Assembly: GCA_910579975.1 (NCBI GenBank)
Contig: CAJTWU010000002.1
Coordinates: forward strand, 43,237 to 107,236
From: an uncultured Vampirovibrio sp.
GTDB taxonomy: Bacteria; Cyanobacteriota; Vampirovibrionia; Gastranaerophilales; Gastranaerophilaceae
Direction: 5' to 3'
Length of the DNA: 64,000 bases
This document shows, in pieces, positions 1 through 9,175 of this stretch. The notes beneath the pieces were generated by a model. It searched no databases. It saw only the letters and a list, made by a program, of their open reading frames with translations, and was not told where the DNA came from. How positions within the stretch are numbered: position 1 is the stretch's first letter; every line of letters begins with the position of its first letter. A program made the position numbers and the translations under genes.

Positions 1-2025
1 TGGCGAAGTTAGTTTTGTAACTTTATAGTCAGAATATTTGAAAGCTGGTTTTTTTGCTTCTTTGAGCATTGAACCAAACGAATTAATCATTTTTTCTTCA
101 TTTACATTTCCATTTATTGAGATAACAATATTTTTTGAGTCAAGAATATTGTTATAATATCTTAAAATATCTTCTCTTGTCAGGGATGGAAGAGCTTTTT
201 CTAAAATTTTGTTTGAATGTGAATAAACACTGTTTTCGAAAATTAATGTTTTATAATTTTCTAATGCAATATTCATAGGAACGTCTCTTTTTTGTTTAAT
301 TATATTCAAAATTTCAGAGCGTTTCTTTTCTATTTCGTAATCATCAAAAATAGCATTATTTAGGATTTCATCTAATATTTCCAAAGTCAAATCTATTTGA
401 GCTGTGGTTGTTTGGACGTTAATAGCGAAATAATCTTCGCTGCATTCAGGACTAATATGAATACCGTTTTCTTCCATTAGTTGAGCAAGTTCTTGTGAAG
501 AATATTTTTTTGTTCCTTTTAATAAAGTTCCTGCTGCAAGAGTTCCTTCACCTATTTTATCTTCAATAAATTCTCCGCCTCTTATAATAATATCGATTGC
601 AATAATATCGTTATTATCATGTTTATTAATAAGAAGTGTTGATTTATTATCTGCAATATATTTTGTTGTACCTTTATTTTCGCTTATTTTTTGAGCAGTA
701 TGATTTTTTATTGTACAAGAAACTTTCTTTTCCATTTCATTAGGCAATACCAGAGAAACAGCACTTCTGTTTATTCCTAAATATTTTTGAGCAGCATCCT
801 GAACTTGTTTTGCAGTAACTTTTTTAATATTTGAAATATAGTTATTATAAAATTCAGGATTTCCTGTAAGTGTCATAACATAGCCCAATTCTGAAGCTAT
901 ATTAGAAGTTGATTCTCTTGAATAATAAGTATCCTGTTCAATCATTTTTTTAGCAGTATTCAGCTCTTCTTCTGTAACACCGTATTTTTGAATATTACAA
1001 ATTTCTTCAAAAATAGATTTTTCTAATTTTTCAGCATTAGTCGGATTAAAGTTAGAAGTAATATATAGAATACCGTCATCTCTAAAACTTCCATTTGAAG
1101 CAGAAATAGCATAAGCCAAACCTTTTTGTTCTTTTATATTTTTATAAAATCTGGAAGTTTTTCCTCCGCCTAAAATTTGTGATAAAACATCAAGAGCGTA
1201 AGTGTCACAACTATTAATATCAGCACCTCTAAATCCAATCATCATATAACCGGATTGAGTGTCAGTATATTCTGTTTTCTTTTTTTGAGAAGTTAATTGA
1301 TGTTCTTTTCTAAAATTATATCTAATTGGTTTTTTATATTCTTGACCAAAATATTGTGCAACTTTTTCTTGAACTTCTGCAGTATCAACATCTCCAATAA
1401 CAAGAGTTACCATATTTGAAGGTGCATAATGTTTGTTAAAATAATCCAGGATTTCTTCTCTTGTAATTGTTGAAACAATTTCTGAAGTACCAATAACTTT
1501 TCTTTTATATGGATGAGTTGAGTACATCATAGTGTTAAGGTTTTCGAAAACTTTTTTAGAAGGTGTGTTGCCGTCTTTCGAAATCTCTTCTAAAACAACT
1601 TTTCTTTCTTTTTCAAGTTCTTTACGTGGAATTTGCGGATTTATTAGCATGTCTGAATGAAGTTCAAGTGCTGTATTGAAGTATTCAGATGGAATTGTAA
1701 TATAGTAATGTGTAAAATCTTTACTTGTAGCCGCATTTATAACAGCACCTTTTGATTCTAATATACGATCAAATTCTCCTACAGGATGTTTTTTTGTGCC
1801 TTTGAAAAATAAATGTTCAAGGAAATGAGATACTCCGTTATTTGTATCATTTTCATTTATTGAACCGGTTTTTACCCATGTATCAATTGTTACAATCGGG
1901 TTATTACGTACTTCCTGAACAATTAATGTTTGTCCGTTAGGAAGTTTTTGTACAGTAAAATCCGAAGCAAAAACTGTTAAAGAAAATAAGAATACAAAAG
2001 TTGTTATTAAAAGTTTTTTAAACAT
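1..2025 (-). CDS. M16 family zinc metallopeptidase, truncated at the window edge
   Basis: The gene reads leftward from the ATG at 2023-2025 and is open to base 1, so its C-terminus lies outside the window. An N-terminal signal peptide of about 20 residues is visible. Residues 67-71 are HFLEH, the inverted HxxEH zinc motif of pitrilysin/insulinase enzymes, and a VLEEI stretch near residue 145 supplies the expected distal glutamate. A second M16-like half follows from about residue 440, with GEGTL in place of the zinc motif, so one catalytic and one inactive half appear fused. It probably cleaves peptides in the periplasm. I read the frame by hand and saw no interruption. Confidence 0.93.
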   Translation of the reverse strand, partial: MFKKLLITTFVFLFSLTVFASDFTVQKLPNGQTLIVQEVRNNPIVTIDTWVKTGSINENDTNNGVSHFLEHLFFKGTKKHPVGEFDRILESKGAVINAATSKDFTHYYITIPSEYFNTALELHSDMLINPQIPRKELEKERKVVLEEISKDGNTPSKKVFENLNTMMYSTHPYKRKVIGTSEIVSTITREEILDYFNKHYAPSNMVTLVIGDVDTAEVQEKVAQYFGQEYKKPIRYNFRKEHQLTSQKKKTEYTDTQSGYMMIGFRGADINSCDTYALDVLSQILGGGKTSRFYKNIKEQKGLAYAISASNGSFRDDGILYITSNFNPTNAEKLEKSIFEEICNIQKYGVTEEELNTAKKMIEQDTYYSRESTSNIASELGYVMTLTGNPEFYNNYISNIKKVTAKQVQDAAQKYLGINRSAVSLVLPNEMEKKVSCTIKNHTAQKISENKGTTKYIADNKSTLLINKHDNNDIIAIDIIIRGGEFIEDKIGEGTLAAGTLLKGTKKYSSQELAQLMEENGIHISPECSEDYFAINVQTTTAQIDLTLEILDEILNNAIFDDYEIEKKRSEILNIIKQKRDVPMNIALENYKTLIFENSVYSHSNKILEKALPSLTREDILRYYNNILDSKNIVISINGNVNEEKMINSFGSMLKEAKKPAFKYSDYKVTKLTSP

Positions 2026-2140
2026 TACACAATCCCCTCTAATTATATTTTTAATAATAATATATAGAAGACATTTTTTCCAGTTGCTAAACTTGGCAGT
2101 TTTATATAAAATTAGTTTACTAAGAAAGGATGTGTGCGTT

Positions 2141-2650
2141 ATGAGAATTTCTCCAATTAACAATGTTTATCAGAATTATAACAATTCATTTAAATCAAAA
2201 CAAAATGCTGTATCAAGAATAGCAAACAAAGCACTTTTGCCAACAGCTGTTTGTGCTTATATTATGTCTCCTATGCTGGGTTTGGCTAATCAATCTAAAG
2301 AGTCTGATGATGTTCAATATAAAAAAGAATTTGTTATGGATAATAAAAGATTTACTATGACTTATGTTAATTCTGATACAATTTTTGGAGAAAACGCTGT
2401 AACAGATATTTATTTTACACCTAAAGGACAAGATAAACCTTTGAGATTAGAAGGAATGACAAAATATGTTTCTGATGAAGATTATAATGTAAGCGTTACA
2501 GTTTCTGAATCTGATTCTGTGTCTTATGAAATGAGACTTCCAAAAAAAATAGGTGATGAACTTTTAAAATTGTATGACGGTAAAACTGATTTTTTTGTTA
2601 TTCCGGGATTTAATACATATAGTGAAATAAATTGTAAAGGACTTGATTAA
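2141..2650 (+). CDS. Unknown protein with N-terminal NNSFKSK tag
   Basis: No family recognised (169 residues). The ATG at 2141 is chosen over an upstream ATG at 2084 because AGAAAGGA lies about ten bases before it. The first residues, MRISPINNVYQ then NNSFKSK, match the N-terminal style of four other unknown proteins here (39059, 45809, 51638 and 60699). A hydrophobic stretch at about residues 28-48 could be a membrane segment or an internal signal. The rest is polar and beta-rich by eye, ending with a single cysteine near the C-terminus. It is divergent from the M16 protease. Probably exported, but this is inference. Confidence 0.75.
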   Translation: MRISPINNVYQNYNNSFKSKQNAVSRIANKALLPTAVCAYIMSPMLGLANQSKESDDVQYKKEFVMDNKRFTMTYVNSDTIFGENAVTDIYFTPKGQDKPLRLEGMTKYVSDEDYNVSVTVSESDSVSYEMRLPKKIGDELLKLYDGKTDFFVIPGFNTYSEINCKGLD

Positions 2651-2706
2651 TTTTGATATATATATTAGAATTACCGGTATACTAGAATAGAGGATATTGG
2701 AATTCT

Positions 2707-3255
2707 ATGAAAAAAGCGCTATTGATTGCATCAGTCTTGTTTATTGCTGTTATTTCTACAGCTTGTATAAACAATATTGCAGTTCAAGAACTTAATAATA
2801 AAGCAGCTGAATATATGGAAAAGGGTAATTATGAAGCTGCTGTTAACAGATTGCAAGCAAGTATTGATTTAGATTCTACTATGTATGAAACCTATTACAA
2901 TCTTGGTATTGCAGCAACCAATGCAAAAAAATATGATATTGCTATTGAAGCTATTGAAAATGGTTTAAAATTAAAATCAGATTATGCAGATTTTTATTAT
3001 TCACTTGGTGCAGCTCAATATGAGTATGCAAACAGTTTATTAGAAGAAAATGAAGAAGAAGAAGATAACAAAGTTCCAACTGATGAGGATAAACAAAAAT
3101 CAGAAGAACTTAAACAATCAGCTTTAGTAAATCTTCAAAAATATCTTGAAATGAAACCTCAAGCAGAAGATAAAGAAACAGTTGAAACTTTGATTAATGA
3201 TATCAATAAAGTTGAAGAAGAAACAGAAACAAATAAAACAATAGTGGTAGAATAA
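2707..3255 (+). CDS. TPR-repeat lipoprotein
   Basis: A signal peptide ending in a lipobox-like STAC places the lipidated cysteine at residue 20. Two or three tetratricopeptide repeats follow at roughly residues 24-95 (for example AAEYMEKGNYEAAVNRLQAS). Then come an acidic EEEEED linker and a short TPR-like end. It should be anchored in a membrane and act as a protein-interaction scaffold. The stop overlaps the start of lgt by one base, so the lipoprotein and the enzyme that lipidates prolipoproteins appear co-transcribed. Confidence 0.85.
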   Translation: MKKALLIASVLFIAVISTACINNIAVQELNNKAAEYMEKGNYEAAVNRLQASIDLDSTMYETYYNLGIAATNAKKYDIAIEAIENGLKLKSDYADFYYSLGAAQYEYANSLLEENEEEEDNKVPTDEDKQKSEELKQSALVNLQKYLEMKPQAEDKETVETLINDINKVEEETETNKTIVVE

Positions 3256-4028
3256 TGTTTGCCTCACATTCTCAAATTATATGCACCATTTTTGGTGTGA
3301 ATATATATTTTTATGGTGTAATTCTAGCACTTGCAATTGTTGCCGGAACCTTTGTATCTGATTATTTTGGGCAAAAATTCTTTAATCTAAAAAAAGAAAC
3401 TATTATTGATCTTGCTCCTTATCTTGTAATATTTGGTATAATCGGTGCAAGATTGTACTATTGTATTCTTAATTATAGTTTTTATCTGCGTTTTCCAACA
3501 GAAATTTTTGCAATCCGCCATGGAGGAATATCAATTCACGGTGCTATTTTAGGCGGCTTAATAGGATTAATTGTTTTTGCAAAACGCAGAAACCTTCCTA
3601 TTGCTAAACTTTGTGATGTTTCAGCAATCGGTTTAGCTTTAGCCCAATCAATAGGCAGATGGGGAAATTTCTTTAACTCAGAAGCTTTTGGAACACCGAC
3701 AAACTTACCTTGGAAACTCTATATTGCACCTCAATACAGACCAATACCTTATACTGATGTGAATTATTTCCATCCGACATTTTTGTACGAAAGTATTTTG
3801 GATTTAGTAATTTTCGGCATTTTAGTTCTAATTCTTAAGAAAAATTGGAACAGAAAAGAAGGTAATCTTGTGTTAATTTATTTAATACTTTATTCAGTTG
3901 TAAGAATTTTTGTTGAAATACTTAGAATTGATAGTGTACGTGATATTTTCGGGGTTCCTGTTGCGATATTTGTTTCAATATGTATAATTGTTGTATCTTC
4001 ATTAATACTATTAGTAAGGAAACCATGA
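3255..4028 (+). CDS. lgt: Prolipoprotein diacylglyceryl transferase
   Basis: Lgt transfers diacylglycerol from phosphatidylglycerol to the lipobox cysteine of prolipoproteins at the cytoplasmic membrane. The 257-residue length is normal. Seen in the sequence: several hydrophobic helices, HGGISIHGAILGG at residues 89-101, and the Lgt signature GRWGNFFNSEAFG at residues 134-146. Its start overlaps the TPR lipoprotein by one base, and its TGA overlaps the next ATG as ATGA, so all three genes look translationally coupled. Confidence 0.97.
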   Translation: MFASHSQIICTIFGVNIYFYGVILALAIVAGTFVSDYFGQKFFNLKKETIIDLAPYLVIFGIIGARLYYCILNYSFYLRFPTEIFAIRHGGISIHGAILGGLIGLIVFAKRRNLPIAKLCDVSAIGLALAQSIGRWGNFFNSEAFGTPTNLPWKLYIAPQYRPIPYTDVNYFHPTFLYESILDLVIFGILVLILKKNWNRKEGNLVLIYLILYSVVRIFVEILRIDSVRDIFGVPVAIFVSICIIVVSSLILLVRKP

Positions 4029-5056
4029 AAGCAGTTTTATTTTACGGGCCGCAAGATATAAGATACGAAAATACTATGATTAAACCTTTAGCTAAAGGTG
4101 AAATTTTAGTTAAAATTGAAGCAGCTTTAACCTGTGGAACTGATGTAAAAACATTTAGACGCGGTCATCCTGTATTAATTAAAAGTGTTCCTTCAGGATT
4201 TGGTCATGAGTTTTCAGGTATTGTTTCAAAAGTTGCCGATGATGTAACTAATGTTAAAGTTGGTGATAGAGTTGTTTGTGCTAATTCTGCTCCTTGTGGT
4301 GAATGTTTTTATTGCCGAAGAGAAGAATATAATTTATGTGAAAACCTGAACTTGTTAAATGGTGCTTATGCTGAATATATTGTTGTGCCTGAACGTATTG
4401 TTAAGAAGAATACTCTTATTCTTCCAGATAATTTGCCGTTTGAAAAAGCTGCTTTTTGTGAACCTTTAGCAAATGTTGTTCATGGTGTTGAAAGAACGGA
4501 TATTAAAGCCGGTCAAACAGTTGGTGTAATTGGTATTGGTCCAATTGGTTTGATGTTTGCACGACTTGCGAAACTGAAAGGTGCCAGAGTTATTGTTGCT
4601 GGTAGAAATCCTGTTAAACTTAAGCTTGCTGAAGAATTTGCTTATGCTGATGAAGTCGTGGATTTAAAAAAATACCAGAATCCTGAAAAAATTTTCAGAG
4701 AGTTTTCTGATGAAAAAAAAGGATTGGATGTAGCAATTGAATGTGTCGGTATGCCTGAAATTTGGGAACTTATTTTCTCATGTGTACGTCCGGGCGGTAC
4801 AGTACATTTCTTTGGCGGCTGCAAATCAGGTTCAACCGTAAGTTTTGATACAACAAAAATGCATTATGGTGATATTAAATTAATGAGTGTTTTCCACCAT
4901 ACGCCAAAATATTTTAGACAAGCGCTTGATTTGATTGCATTAGGTCATGTAGAAGTAGAAAAACTTATTACAGATACGCTTCCTTTAGCAAAAGTTGAAT
5001 ATGCTATGGAACAACATATTGCCGGTAATGCAATAAAATTTTTGATTAAACCTTAG
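4025..5056 (+). CDS. Zinc-dependent medium-chain alcohol dehydrogenase
   Basis: A 343-residue MDR-family dehydrogenase of the threonine/sorbitol dehydrogenase type. C37 and the H61-E62 pair (GHEFSG) fit the catalytic zinc site. C91, C94, C97 and C105 form the structural zinc lobe (CGECFYCRREEYNLC). A Rossmann motif GIGPIGL follows near residue 170 for NAD(P). The ATG at 4025 is preferred to an upstream codon inside lgt because it aligns with the family start and forms an ATGA overlap with the lgt stop. The substrate cannot be told from sequence; a polyol, sugar or amino acid alcohol are all possible. Its 3' end overlaps convergent plsY by four bases. Confidence 0.93.
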   Translation: MKAVLFYGPQDIRYENTMIKPLAKGEILVKIEAALTCGTDVKTFRRGHPVLIKSVPSGFGHEFSGIVSKVADDVTNVKVGDRVVCANSAPCGECFYCRREEYNLCENLNLLNGAYAEYIVVPERIVKKNTLILPDNLPFEKAAFCEPLANVVHGVERTDIKAGQTVGVIGIGPIGLMFARLAKLKGARVIVAGRNPVKLKLAEEFAYADEVVDLKKYQNPEKIFREFSDEKKGLDVAIECVGMPEIWELIFSCVRPGGTVHFFGGCKSGSTVSFDTTKMHYGDIKLMSVFHHTPKYFRQALDLIALGHVEVEKLITDTLPLAKVEYAMEQHIAGNAIKFLIKP

Positions 5057-5649
5057 CGTACTTTATTTTCATTTCCCGCGATTAAACGCTTAATATTTTC
5101 TCTGTGAAGATAAATAATATAAACTGCGCCAAGTGCACAGTAACCAACATAAGCAACAGGCGCACCTAAAAAGTACATCAAAAACGGTGAAATAAATAAT
5201 GCTATCATTGAACCAACTGAAACATATTTTGTTGCGTAAGTAATAATGCCCCAAACAACAGCAATTATTAATCCGACCAGCCAGTTTAGTGCAAGAATTG
5301 TTCCTACGCCGGAGGCAACAGATTTACCGCCTTTGAACCCGAGAAAACATGATTTACTATGACCAATAATAACGGCAATAGCAGCAATTACAGGAGCAAG
5401 TCCTAATGAAACACCAACAGTTACAAATAGTTTAGCAAGAACTACAGGTAAAGCACCTTTTATTGCATCAAGTGCCATTACGATAAAGAACCATTTTTTA
5501 CCAAGAACACGTTTTACGTTTGTAGCTCCTGTTGAACCTGAACCAACTGTTCTGATATCTTGACCTGTTTTGGCTTTAACGATTATGTATCCTGTAGGAA
5601 TTGAACCGATAATATATGCTAAAATAAGTGTTAATAATAATTGAACCAT
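5053..5649 (-). CDS. plsY: Glycerol-3-phosphate acyltransferase PlsY
   Basis: PlsY acylates glycerol-3-phosphate from acyl-phosphate, the first step of phospholipid synthesis, in the membrane. The 198 residues contain the family motifs: GSIPTGYI near residue 16, GSGSTGATNVKRVLGKK at about 37-53, and GFKGGKSVASGVG near 104. About five membrane helices are apparent. AGAGG precedes the ATG closely. It heads a minus-strand group but is separated from the transporter upstream by 21 bases. Confidence 0.97.
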   Translation of the reverse strand: MVQLLLTLILAYIIGSIPTGYIIVKAKTGQDIRTVGSGSTGATNVKRVLGKKWFFIVMALDAIKGALPVVLAKLFVTVGVSLGLAPVIAAIAVIIGHSKSCFLGFKGGKSVASGVGTILALNWLVGLIIAVVWGIITYATKYVSVGSMIALFISPFLMYFLGAPVAYVGYCALGAVYIIYLHRENIKRLIAGNENKVR

Positions 5650-5670
5650 ATCCTCTGTTTACCTCTCTTA

Positions 5671-6012
5671 TTACCATTTCTTAAAGATAAAAAATACTGC
5701 TAAAATAATCAATGCAAATCCTACAAGATAATTCCATTGAAAATCTTCTTTTAAGTATAACACTGAAAATATACTAAATACAACAAGTGTTATAACTTCT
5801 TGCATTGTTTTTAACTGTGCTGCTGAATAATATTCATGTCCGATACGATTTGCCGGTACCTGAAAACAATATTCAAAAAGAGCAATTCCCCAGCTTATAA
5901 GGATTACAATCCATAATGCCGAACCTTTAAACTTTAAATGTCCGTACCAGGCAAATGTCATAAAAACATTTGATATCGTTAACAACAATACGGGAAGAAG
6001 TTGTTTTAACAT
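5671..6012 (-). CDS. DUF486 small DMT-type membrane protein
   Basis: A 113-residue protein with four hydrophobic helices. It fits the DUF486 branch of the drug/metabolite transporter superfamily. The FMTFAWYGHLK segment near the N-terminus and the AQLKTMQEVITL segment in the third helix region are typical of that family. The substrate is unknown. It starts within the stop of the EamA transporter upstream (TAATG overlap), so the two DMT proteins are translated from one mRNA. Confidence 0.88.
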   Translation of the reverse strand: MLKQLLPVLLLTISNVFMTFAWYGHLKFKGSALWIVILISWGIALFEYCFQVPANRIGHEYYSAAQLKTMQEVITLVVFSIFSVLYLKEDFQWNYLVGFALIILAVFFIFKKW

Positions 6013-6905
6013 TAGAACCTTTGCTCCATTTTAGTGTTGGCTAAAACTACAGCTGAAATCATTAAAACACAACCCAAAATTTCACGTGTTGTCATAACTT
6101 CACCTAAGATTAGAGCTCCGCCTACAACAGCAAAAACAGACTCTAAACAAAGAATAAGAGTTGCTAATATTGGAAGTGTATATTTTTGTCCGTATATTTG
6201 CAGAGTATATGCTATACCACAGGTAATTATACCAGAATAAATAAGCGGGATTTTACATTCCATTATGCTTTGAGCGGTTGGTGTTTCCAAGAAAAACATT
6301 GGAATTAGTGATAAAAGTCCTACAACTAAAAACTGCATGCAAGACATTTTAACAGGATGAACTCTGTGTGAATAATGGTCTACAACGAGAATGTGTACAC
6401 CATAGAAGAATGCACCTATAAGAGATAGAATATCATAAATGTTTATTCCTCCTCCTGCTTGGTAACATAATAAATAAAGTCCAACTACTGCCATTATTAC
6501 ACTAAAAATTACACGTTTTGCAATTTTTGCTCCTAAAAATAACGAAATCAAAGGAACAAAAATTATATATAAAGCGGTTATAAATCCTGATTTTCCCGCA
6601 GTTACATATTGGATACTGTATTGTTGAATAGACATTGCAGTAAACATTGCAAGTCCGCAAAGAGAACCGGCTTTTAAAAGATTAATTCTTTGATAGAATT
6701 TTTTTGCATTGCTTCGTTTATCAGGCTTAGCACATTTAACCCATAAAATAACAGGGATTAAACTCATACATCCCAAAAAACTTCTCGCTGCATTAAAAGT
6801 GAAAGGTCCGATATGTTCCATACCTGCTCTTTGGGAAACGAAACCAAGCCCCCAAATCAGAGCGGTCATAAATAATGCAATATTAGCGGAGATTTTATTT
6901 TTCAT
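6012..6905 (-). CDS. EamA/DMT family transporter
   Basis: 297 residues with about ten hydrophobic helices arranged as two EamA repeats. The first holds LIWGLGFVSQRAG and the second ends in LGEVMTTREILGCVLMISAVVL, which is typical of EamA permeases. The ATG at 6905 is preferred: the upstream reading frame extends through the terminator of the neighbouring gene and lacks hydrophobic character. The likely function is inner-membrane efflux of metabolites. The direction and substrate cannot be read from sequence. Confidence 0.92.
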   Translation of the reverse strand: MKNKISANIALFMTALIWGLGFVSQRAGMEHIGPFTFNAARSFLGCMSLIPVILWVKCAKPDKRSNAKKFYQRINLLKAGSLCGLAMFTAMSIQQYSIQYVTAGKSGFITALYIIFVPLISLFLGAKIAKRVIFSVIMAVVGLYLLCYQAGGGINIYDILSLIGAFFYGVHILVVDHYSHRVHPVKMSCMQFLVVGLLSLIPMFFLETPTAQSIMECKIPLIYSGIITCGIAYTLQIYGQKYTLPILATLILCLESVFAVVGGALILGEVMTTREILGCVLMISAVVLANTKMEQRF

Positions 6906-6922
6906 AGTTGATATTATAACAT

Positions 6923-6954
6923 AAAAAAATGGGGCATTGCGCCCCATCTTTTTA
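6923..6954 (-). terminator. Intrinsic terminator after the 7239 gene
   Basis: The stem ATGGGGC/GCCCCAT (6929-6947, loop ATTGC) is followed on the minus strand by a run of T (complement of 6923-6929). It sits right behind the stop of the small secreted protein. Confidence 0.9.
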
Positions 6955-7239
6955 AATTCTGCTATGCCATACACCGCCTTGTCTATCTACAAGAGCATCA
7001 TAGCAAGACCAAAATCTAAAGATACCTGTTAGTCCAAGAACAGCGTGAGTTACATTTTTGTCTACAGGCTGGTCATTAATTAATTGACCAAGACCCGGCC
7101 ATACGATTAATGATACTGCAGCAGCACCAACTGAACGTCCGGAAATTTTGCCCGGAGTTCCTTCGGTTCCTCCGGCAAAAGCCGGTGTCATTGAAGCTAA
7201 AACAGCTACCAGAGCCATTGATGTTAAAATCTTTTTCAT
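6952..7239 (-). CDS. Small secreted or membrane protein, unknown
   Basis: Not recognised (95 residues). It has a clear signal peptide ending near AFA-GG (residue 22), then a GTPG-rich stretch and one hydrophobic segment (AAAVSLIVWPGLGQLIN) reminiscent of small two-helix membrane proteins. A second moderately hydrophobic segment contains HAVLGLTGIF. GGAGAAGGA-like bases upstream give a good ribosome site. A strong terminator ends it, so it is probably a stand-alone or operon-terminal gene. Confidence 0.75.
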   Translation of the reverse strand: MKKILTSMALVAVLASMTPAFAGGTEGTPGKISGRSVGAAAVSLIVWPGLGQLINDQPVDKNVTHAVLGLTGIFRFWSCYDALVDRQGGVWHSRI

Positions 7240-7268
7240 AAATCCTTCTCCTTTTACTATGTTTAATT

Positions 7269-7610
7269 CTAGTATCTATTTGTTATCCAAAGCAAATGAT
7301 AACCGAATTGTGTTTTTATCGGGTCTGAAACTTCTCCGATTTTTCCATTGAATGCAGCATCTTCAAAAGGTTTTACCATTTGACCTCGCTGAAAACATCC
7401 CAGGTCGCCTCCACGTTGACCAGACGGACATTTTGAATACATTTTAGCATAAGTTTTAAAATCATCAAAAGACTTGATTTGACTTTTTAATTTAATCGCA
7501 TCCATTTCAGTTGGTACAAGAATGTGGCAGGCACAAGCTGTTGATACTTCTTTTGCATGAACTGCTGCACAAATACATAACATAAATAATAAACTCAATA
7601 ATTTTTTCAT
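7269..7610 (-). CDS. Parvulin-type peptidyl-prolyl isomerase, secreted
   Basis: A 113-residue protein with a signal peptide ending at HA-KE (residue 20), then one PpiC/parvulin domain. Hallmarks are ACHILVPT, the SQRGGDLGCF-type loop (here SGQRGGDLGCFQRGQMV) and the C-terminal TQFGYHLLWI. It should isomerise X-Pro bonds in the periplasm. It is unusually short because there is no SurA-like chaperone domain. Downstream of mazG with only two bases between them, so likely co-transcribed. Confidence 0.92.
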   Translation of the reverse strand: MKKLLSLLFMLCICAAVHAKEVSTACACHILVPTEMDAIKLKSQIKSFDDFKTYAKMYSKCPSGQRGGDLGCFQRGQMVKPFEDAAFNGKIGEVSDPIKTQFGYHLLWITNRY

Positions 7611-7612
7611 AA

Positions 7613-8386
7613 TTAGTTCTCCTCAACTAATAATTTAGCTTGTTTCCATAGATTGTTAAATTCCTCAAAAGAATAATCTTCTAATGGTTTTACGGCTATT
7701 TCTTCCATTTTTTTAAATCGTTTTGTGAATTTCTTATTTGCTCTTAAAAGTGCTTGTTCAGCATCAATTTTATGCCATCGGGCGAGATTTACGGTTGCAA
7801 AAAATATATCACCCATCTCGTCTTCCATTTTATCTTTGTCTTTCTGTAAAACAGCTTCTTCAAATTCAGAATATTCAGATTGAATACATTTTTTGAGACT
7901 TTCGACAGAATCCCATTCAAATCCTACTTTAACAACTTTTTTACTGATTTTTTGAGCAGACATTAATGCGGATTGGGACTTTGATACTCCGTCAAGGATA
8001 GATTTACGATAAGTTTTTTCTTCTTTTTTAAGTTTATCCCAGTTATCGATAATATCTTTTGTTGATTGAACTTTTGTATCACCGAATACATGCGGATGAC
8101 GATGAATAAGCTTGTCTGAAAGCTCTTTTGCTACATCTTCAATATTAAACTCGTTATTATCTTTTGCTATTTGTGAATGCAAAACAACCTGAAGAAGTAC
8201 ATCACCGAGTTCTTCGCGCAAATTTGCAATATCACCATCGTCAATCGCATCAACTGCTTCATAGGCTTCTTCAAGCATATTTGGACGTAACGACTTGTGG
8301 GTTTGCTCTCTATCCCATTGACAACCATTCTCACTTCTTAATGTTGCAACTATATCAACTAATCTTTCTAATTCAGGATATTTCAT
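7613..8386 (-). CDS. mazG: MazG nucleoside triphosphate pyrophosphohydrolase
   Basis: MazG hydrolyses NTPs or dNTPs to monophosphates, clearing damaged nucleotides. The 257-residue length and two tandem MazG domains match the E. coli-type enzyme. The first domain shows CQWDREQTH, then ExxE at 40-43 and ExxD at 59-62. The second shows EFEEAVLQKDKDKMEDEMGD near residues 175-194. It is the first gene of a short minus-strand pair with the parvulin. Confidence 0.96.
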   Translation of the reverse strand: MKYPELERLVDIVATLRSENGCQWDREQTHKSLRPNMLEEAYEAVDAIDDGDIANLREELGDVLLQVVLHSQIAKDNNEFNIEDVAKELSDKLIHRHPHVFGDTKVQSTKDIIDNWDKLKKEEKTYRKSILDGVSKSQSALMSAQKISKKVVKVGFEWDSVESLKKCIQSEYSEFEEAVLQKDKDKMEDEMGDIFFATVNLARWHKIDAEQALLRANKKFTKRFKKMEEIAVKPLEDYSFEEFNNLWKQAKLLVEEN

Positions 8387-8400
8387 ATCCTAATTATACA

Positions 8401-9066
8401 TTAAACATTATTTTTATTTGCAAAAAGTTTATGCGCAACAATAGCAACAGCTCCTGTAACAAGACCTGAAATTGCTGCATATTTGGCTATAATTTTTCCT
8501 TTTAGTCCTTTTGTGGAGTTTTTAATAGCATCAAACATTTCTTGCTTTACACTATCAGCTTTTTCAAAAGTTTTGCTTTCTTTATTCCAACATGCCTGAA
8601 TTTGGTTTTTGGTGTCTTGTAAAACAGTACTAATTTCGGTGCTGAATTTATTTCTTAATGTTTTTTTATTAGCAGCAAGATTTTCTTCTGTTACGTTTTG
8701 CATAAAATCATTTGCATTGCCAAGAACTTTATCTGCTGCTTCTTTATTTGTTGTTAATACTGCTTGTAATTCTTCCGGAGTACTTGCTTTGTTAATGGCT
8801 TTTAATATAGCATCACACTGGTTATAAACTTTTTTGTCTGCTTCTGGAAGCTTTGACAAAACTTTACTGCTGAATGTATCTGTTGCAATGCCGGTTTTTG
8901 ATACATAAGGATTAACTTTGCTGCCCGCAATCCCTCCGGCTGCTGCACCGAGAACGAGTCCTCCTATTCCAAAAGGAATTGAAGAAGGTTCTTTTTTTGC
9001 CATTCCATCATATATTGTCGGCTGTTGTTGACCATATGTTAGCGGACCGGTATAAGAATAAGTCAT
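8401..9066 (-). CDS. Unknown protein with glycine-rich hydrophobic segments
   Basis: Not recognised (221 residues). AAGGAG lies seven bases before the ATG at 9066. This favours it over the GTG two codons upstream, which would be too close. The N-terminus is rich in Tyr, Gly and Gln. A glycine-rich hydrophobic stretch (GIGGLVLGAAAGGIAG) spans about residues 33-48 and a second (ISGLVTGAVAIVAHKLF) ends the protein. The middle is helical and charged (about residues 65-190). It may be membrane associated at both ends. Confidence 0.7.
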   Translation of the reverse strand: MTYSYTGPLTYGQQQPTIYDGMAKKEPSSIPFGIGGLVLGAAAGGIAGSKVNPYVSKTGIATDTFSSKVLSKLPEADKKVYNQCDAILKAINKASTPEELQAVLTTNKEAADKVLGNANDFMQNVTEENLAANKKTLRNKFSTEISTVLQDTKNQIQACWNKESKTFEKADSVKQEMFDAIKNSTKGLKGKIIAKYAAISGLVTGAVAIVAHKLFANKNNV

Positions 9067-9175
9067 AACCACACTCCTTAAGTACTACACATGTATATTA
9101 AACCTCACACAAATAGAAAATTGCCCTAATTGTAAAGTTTTATTTAGATTATAATAAAATCAGGAGGGATAATTA

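Noticed and set aside
6709..6924. 71-codon plus-strand frame inside the EamA gene
   Set aside because: Antisense of membrane helices, no ribosome site, no recognisable domain.
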